The translations under genes and the position numbers were made by a program. Under the pieces are notes generated by a model that ran no database searches, was not told the DNA's origin, and was given only the letters and a program-made list of their open reading frames with translations. Below are positions 62,501 to 64,000 of a DNA stretch of 64,000 bases, piece by piece (the first letter of the stretch is position 1; each line of letters starts with the position of its first letter). This stretch comes from Rutidosis leptorrhynchoides (taxonomy: Eukaryota; Streptophyta; Magnoliopsida; Asterales; Asteraceae): contig NC_092340.1 of the NCBI RefSeq assembly GCF_046630445.1, positions 20,953,001 to 21,017,000 on the forward strand. The letters run 5' to 3'.

Positions 62501-63883
62501 ACATATAAATCCTTCAGTGGAAATGAGTTAATTTTTCATAACTCGTTGATACAATATATTCGTTGTTGATTCGTAACGATGTTCGCGGTGATTCTTGAAC
62601 TGACGGAGCTTGTGATGTTATAGGTGCTGCTAGTGCTGATGCTGACTGCACTGGCGATGCTGGTGACGCTAACGGATCTGCTGGTGCTATTGGTAAAACA
62701 AGTCTAGCTTGTAAATCGTGCACCATTCTGGTCAGGGTTTCTTTTATTATTTCGGTCCACTCAACTGATTTATGGTTAGGTCTAGAATAAGTAATCTCTA
62801 AAATTTTAGAGATTACATAATCACCGTAAAATATTTCTCCGATGAAGTTATGAATTAATACTTGATCGTTTGTTGTTGTTGGTCTTTCATGTTATCTATA
62901 GGGCGTATGACGTTGATGCTCGTGGGACAGATTGTGAAGTTGAGGTTTACGACTCGGTTGTGGTTGGAGGTGGTAATGGTACTGTTGGCGTTGATGATGG
63001 TGGTACTGGTTATGCTGCTGGTGCTGCTGGTGTTTGTAACCTTTGCACCATATTCTCCAAAGCCACTACCCGTGCGCGAAGCTCGTTAACTTCTTCTATT
63101 ACACCGGGGTGATTGTCGATTCGGATGAGCGGATAAATAAAATCTAGAATTTGATGTAGTATATAATCGTGACGAGATACTCTGGAAATGAGAGAGAAAA
63201 TGGTGTTTCGGACAGGTTCGTCGGTAAGTGCTTCAGGTTATTCACCAAGAGGGCAATGTGGTGGATGGAAGGGGTCACCTTCTTCTTGTCTCCAATGATT
63301 GAGGAGGCTACGAACCCATCCCCAATTCATCCAGAATAGATGATGGCTGATTGGTTGATCCATTCCGGTCACACTTCTTTCAGAGCTTGAGTGGGATTCC
63401 ATTTCGGAATCCGAGGGACTTGAATTGATGACGAATTCCATTTCGTAAAATTGGATAAAGGATTTTTTTTTTTTTTTTGATATGAAATGATTTTCTGGCT
63501 ATCGGATGGTATTCTAATTACATAGAATATCCATATATATAGAACAAAAGATTTCGTAGGTTACGGAGGAATTTACGGAATATGTCAGGCAAAGTTTACA
63601 GTAATAGATACGATAAGATATGATTTAGCAGATACGCTAAGATATGAATTTTGTCTATACACTATCGATGCAATCAATGCAGTAAGACGTGTCTAGACTA
63701 AGAATGATAAGCAGGTAATTTCCTAAGGATGGTAAATAGATGATTTCCGACTAAAAATGATAAGCAAAACTCTTGACATGCAGACACGGTCGAAGTCCAG
63801 ACTCACTAATGCATCTAAACAACTATCAGTTAGACACACTAATGCAAGACCTGGTTCGCTAAGACCACCGCTCTGATACCACA
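59547..63883 (-). mobile_element. Interior of element B
   Basis: On the minus strand: primer site TGTGGTATCAGAGCGGTGGT (63883-63864); a leader with two GCATTAGTG-type blocks (one is 63811-63787); a short gag-like frame MEFVINSSPSDSEMESHSSS (63441-63238), which resembles the remnant at 2561 in element A; and a Pro/Ala/Ser-rich piece (62726-62514). The end before the LTR has ATGTCGGGACAAAATTCC and a CTTTAACGGGTAGGTAC tract (59582-59547). No protease or polymerase is seen. Confidence 0.75.
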
Positions 63884-64000
63884 TGTAACGACCCGTCCTA
63901 ATCCATAAGGACAAATACAATAACATATGATTACATTGCGAGGTATTTGACCTCTATATGATACATTTTACAAACATTGCATTCGTTTTAAAAAGACAAA
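63884..64000 (-). repeat. 5' LTR of element B, terminal piece
   Basis: Matches 55576-55692 with about three differences and starts right after the primer site. The rest lies beyond the window. Confidence 0.88.

Overview
The window looks like eudicot plant DNA, most likely from a daisy-family (Asteraceae) genome; the family call is an inference from the style of the retrotransposons. The DNA is AT-rich and full of Ty3/gypsy LTR elements nested in one another. A plant L1-type LINE, Stowaway-type MITEs and a tRNA-derived SINE are also present. The only host protein gene I can support is an LBD15-like LOB-domain transcription factor on the minus strand, with coding exons 51127-51114, 50527-50260 and 49171-48740.

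Left nest, 1-40971. The oldest layer is a Tekay-like Ty3/gypsy element (C; visible parts 24860-25246, 25247-26759, 33486-34214 and 36835-40971). Its 5' LTR is split by an Athila-like element (12859-24859). The Athila-like 5' LTR is split by a minus-strand LTR of a large LARD-like family (10106-12858), and that LTR is split by a plus-strand LARD-like element (A, before 1 to 10105). A solo LTR (14624-18098) sits in the Athila-like gag. A Tat-like element with an antisense extra gene (D, 26760-33485) sits in the protease region of C. Another solo LTR (34215-36834) sits in the reverse-transcriptase region of C. Five-base target duplications can be read at three of these junctions.

Gene island, 40972-53634. 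In order: a palindromic foldback element with a telomere-like core (41223-41890), a nearly intact L1 LINE (about 42624-48440, minus), the LBD15-like gene with a long GA/CT tract just 5' of its start codon, and three Stowaway-like MITEs, one split by a SINE.

Right nest, about 53635-64000. A Copia-like LTR tail with primer site is followed by a Ty3-type LTR (54212-55575). That LTR is split by a minus-strand LARD-like element (B, 55576 to beyond 64000).

How the parts relate. All LTR elements are fossils; most lack pol altogether. The most interesting pattern is that the LARD-like elements share small cis blocks with the pol-bearing Tekay-like element. These are a leader block just after the primer site, a block just before the polypurine tract, and an LTR hairpin about 340-390 bases from the LTR 3' end whose closing pair differs between copies but mostly stays pairable. 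This suggests descent from, or dependence on, a Tekay-type partner. A second pattern is a pair of CpG-centred palindromes in several unrelated LTRs, in three cases about 22 bases upstream of the TATA box. All coordinates and comparisons were read by eye.
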